Assembly: GCF_000062885.1 (NCBI RefSeq)
Contig: NC_009142.1
Span: 7,987,584-8,051,583, forward strand
Reading direction: 5' to 3'
DNA length: 64,000 bases
Source: Saccharopolyspora erythraea NRRL 2338
GTDB lineage: Bacteria > Actinomycetota > Actinomycetes > Mycobacteriales > Pseudonocardiaceae
The notes below the pieces were generated by a model. It saw only the letters and a program-made list of their open reading frames with translations, was not told where the DNA came from and did no database searches. Positions 62,792 through 64,000 of the stretch are shown piece after piece (the stretch's first letter is position 1; each line of letters begins with the position of its first letter). A program made the position numbers and the translations under genes.

Positions 62792-62893
62792 CGGGCAGTC
62801 CTAAGCCGACGCACCCGCCGCAGTCAAGACCGCGACCGCCTGGTGGGACGGCCGGTCGAGGGGCGCCGGAACGGCCCGACTACCGTTCTGGGT

Positions 62894-63577
62894 ATGCCCG
62901 AACGACCGATTGCCCTGGTCACCGGTGCCTCACGTGGCATCGGTGCCGCCGTGGCCCGCTCGCTGGCCGACACGCACGACCTGCTGTTGGGCGGCCGCGA
63001 CACCACCGCTCTGGAGAAAGTCACCGCCGACATCCCCGGCGCCCGCCCCTGGCCCGTCGAGCTCACCGACCACGAGTCGGTGGCCGCCGCCGTCGCCGAG
63101 ATCGACCGCCTGGACGTGCTCGTGCACAGCGCCGGGCTGGTCGAGCTGGCGCCGGTCGCCGACGCGCCGCCGGACTCGTGGCGCCGCACCTTCGAGCTCA
63201 ACCTCTTCGCGGTCACCGAGCTGACCCGCCTGCTGCTGCCCGCGCTCCGCGCGGCGAAGGGGCACGTAGTGCTGGTCAACTCCGGCGCGGGCCTGTCGGC
63301 CAAGCCGAACTGGGGCTCCTACGCGGCCAGCAAGTTCGCGCTGCGCGCGTTCGCCGACGTGCTGCGCGCGGAGGAAGCGGCCAGCGGAGTCCGCGTGACC
63401 TCGGTGTTCCCCGGCCGGACCGCCACCGAGATGCAGCGCGGGGTGCGCGCCGCCGAGGGCGGCGAGTTCGAGCCGGAGAACTACCTGCGCCCGGAGTCGG
63501 TGGCCGAGCCGATCGTCTCCGCCGTGCGGTCCTCCCGCGACGCGCACATGACCGAGCTGGTCATCCGCCCGGCCTGA
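62894..63577 (+). CDS. Short-chain dehydrogenase/reductase
   Basis: A 227-residue Rossmann-fold enzyme. Cofactor motif TGASRGIG, HSAGLVEL in place of NNAG, catalytic Ser in LVNSGAG and YAASK follow in order. The loop LLLGGRDTTAL suggests NADP(H). A TACCGT box lies seven bases before ATG 62894, a leaderless pattern. Substrate is unknown. The upstream frame belongs to shadows of the MFS gene. Confidence 0.9.
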   Translation: MPERPIALVTGASRGIGAAVARSLADTHDLLLGGRDTTALEKVTADIPGARPWPVELTDHESVAAAVAEIDRLDVLVHSAGLVELAPVADAPPDSWRRTFELNLFAVTELTRLLLPALRAAKGHVVLVNSGAGLSAKPNWGSYAASKFALRAFADVLRAEEAASGVRVTSVFPGRTATEMQRGVRAAEGGEFEPENYLRPESVAEPIVSAVRSSRDAHMTELVIRPA

Positions 63578-63817
63578 GAGCCTGTTTCCGGTCTTTGAAG
63601 CGGCCGCTTGGCCCACTCTCGCAACCGGCACCGCCGCGGGTTCGCAGGCGTTCTCCGGCGAGGACAGCTTTTTCGCGGCGTATGGGTGATACGTGAGAAG
63701 AAGATCCCGGAGCCCCGAGGGCGCCTGAGGTTCCGCCACGCGAGGTGAGCCCGAAGACAGCTCTGAACACGCCATCCCTCCGGGCGGCCGGTGCGGCCAC
63801 CCGGAGGAGCCGGGCGG
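63578..63817. other. Intergenic region, no gene seen
   Basis: 240 bases between two convergent genes. Open frames here are shadows with no ribosome site. GTTCAGAGCTG/CAGCTCTGA-like dyads are absent; no terminator with a stem above ten pairs was noticed. Confidence 0.4.
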
Positions 63818-64000
63818 TCAGCCCCTGACGTGGGCGGCGGCGGTGCGGGCCGCGGCCTGGACGCGCCTGCGGTCGACGCGGGTGGGTTCCCGGTCGTGCA
63901 GGACCTCCTCGCCCGCGACCCAGACGTCGCGCACGCAGCGCGAACCCGCCGCCCACACCACGTTGGCCAGCACCTGGTCGTCCGGGGCGTCCAGGCCGGT
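63818..64000 (-). CDS. Amidohydrolase family protein, C-terminal end (partial)
   Basis: The last 60 codons of a minus-strand gene that continues beyond the window. The segment APDDQVLANVVWAAGSRCVRDVWVAGEEVLHDREPTRVD is the closing beta sandwich of metal-dependent amidohydrolases. It is best compared with formimidoylglutamate deiminase (HutF) or with 8-oxoguanine/cytosine deaminase-type enzymes. The catalytic part is outside the window, so no precise name is given. Confidence 0.7.
   Translation of the reverse strand, partial: TGLDAPDDQVLANVVWAAGSRCVRDVWVAGEEVLHDREPTRVDRRRVQAAARTAAAHVRG

Noticed and set aside
60023-62893. Upstream extension of the second dehydrogenase to 957 extra codons
   Set aside because: This part overlaps well-supported genes on both strands (WYL regulator and MFS), has shadow composition, and the TACCGT box plus ATG at 62894 fits the family start.

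Overview
The window is 64 kb of very GC-rich DNA with GTG and TTG starts, C- or G-ending codons, many overlapping stop/start pairs, a dnaK-grpE-dnaJ-hspR operon with HspR (HAIR) operators, TTGTCCACA-type DnaA boxes, an EtfD-type Fe-S membrane oxidoreductase and a FadE5-type acyl-CoA dehydrogenase. This points to an actinobacterium of the Pseudonocardiaceae, most likely Saccharopolyspora or a close relative. The genus is inferred from gene content and style, not from a database match. It reads as ordinary chromosome: no phage, insertion sequence, CRISPR array or rRNA operon is seen, and one tRNA gene is present.

Layout. 1-2.6 kb: end of a ROK sugar kinase, nagA, a small membrane protein and a DedA protein. 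2.6-6.2 kb (minus): SpoU/TrmH RNA methyltransferase, a membrane-anchored protein, pyrE, a short-chain dehydrogenase and a hypothetical protein. 6.2-9.1 kb (minus): a GntR/YtrA-type regulator with an ABC transporter, ending in a chimeric pseudogene (trypsin-like N-terminus joined to an ABC-permease C-terminus). 9.2-14.2 kb: a large ATPase-LuxR regulator, then a divergent TetR/MFS pair with three palindromic operators. 14.3-17 kb: clpB with a HAIR site. 17-22.5 kb: a YceI protein and an MFS exporter that both carry carboxypeptidase-regulatory-like beta domains (the exporter has a one-base frameshift), with two MarR regulators. 22.5-25 kb: a pyridoxamine-oxidase-like protein divergent from a flavohemoglobin. 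25.5-29.8 kb: the DnaK chaperone operon.

30-37 kb holds a DUF4097 protein, an NCS1 permease, TetR/SMR efflux, a SnoaL-like protein, TetR/luciferase-like monooxygenase, a DUF1707 protein and a GAP-family protein. 37.3-39.5 kb is the EtfD-like oxidoreductase. 39.7-47.8 kb has a small secreted protein, a SWIM zinc-finger protein, a sugar porter, dcd, tRNA-Gly(CCC), a secreted DUF4232-like protein, a DinB-like protein, a MerR regulator with its membrane partner and a ureidoglycine aminohydrolase. 48-57 kb has an MFS transporter followed by a 38-residue membrane microprotein, a GlxA-type regulator, surface or secreted proteins, an HD hydrolase, LysE, and an operon MerR(TipA)-phosphotransferase-CrcB-DUF190-CrcB. 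57-64 kb has the FadE5-like acyl-CoA dehydrogenase, a BBE-type flavoprotein divergent from a WYL regulator, an MFS transporter, a second short-chain dehydrogenase and the end of an amidohydrolase.

The most informative observations are in control DNA. The same 15-base operator-like sequence precedes the EtfD-like gene and the FadE5-like gene, 20 kb apart, which links fatty-acyl-CoA oxidation to its electron outlet. dnaK has two HAIR sites and clpB one, giving a compact HspR regulon. Several regulators (TetR, MarR, GntR, MerR) sit beside clear dyads that overlap their own promoters. At least eleven genes have a TANNNT box 6-8 bases before the start codon, as expected for leaderless mRNAs. Four DnaA-box-like sites are written into the coding linker of the MFS exporter by otherwise rare T-ending codons.
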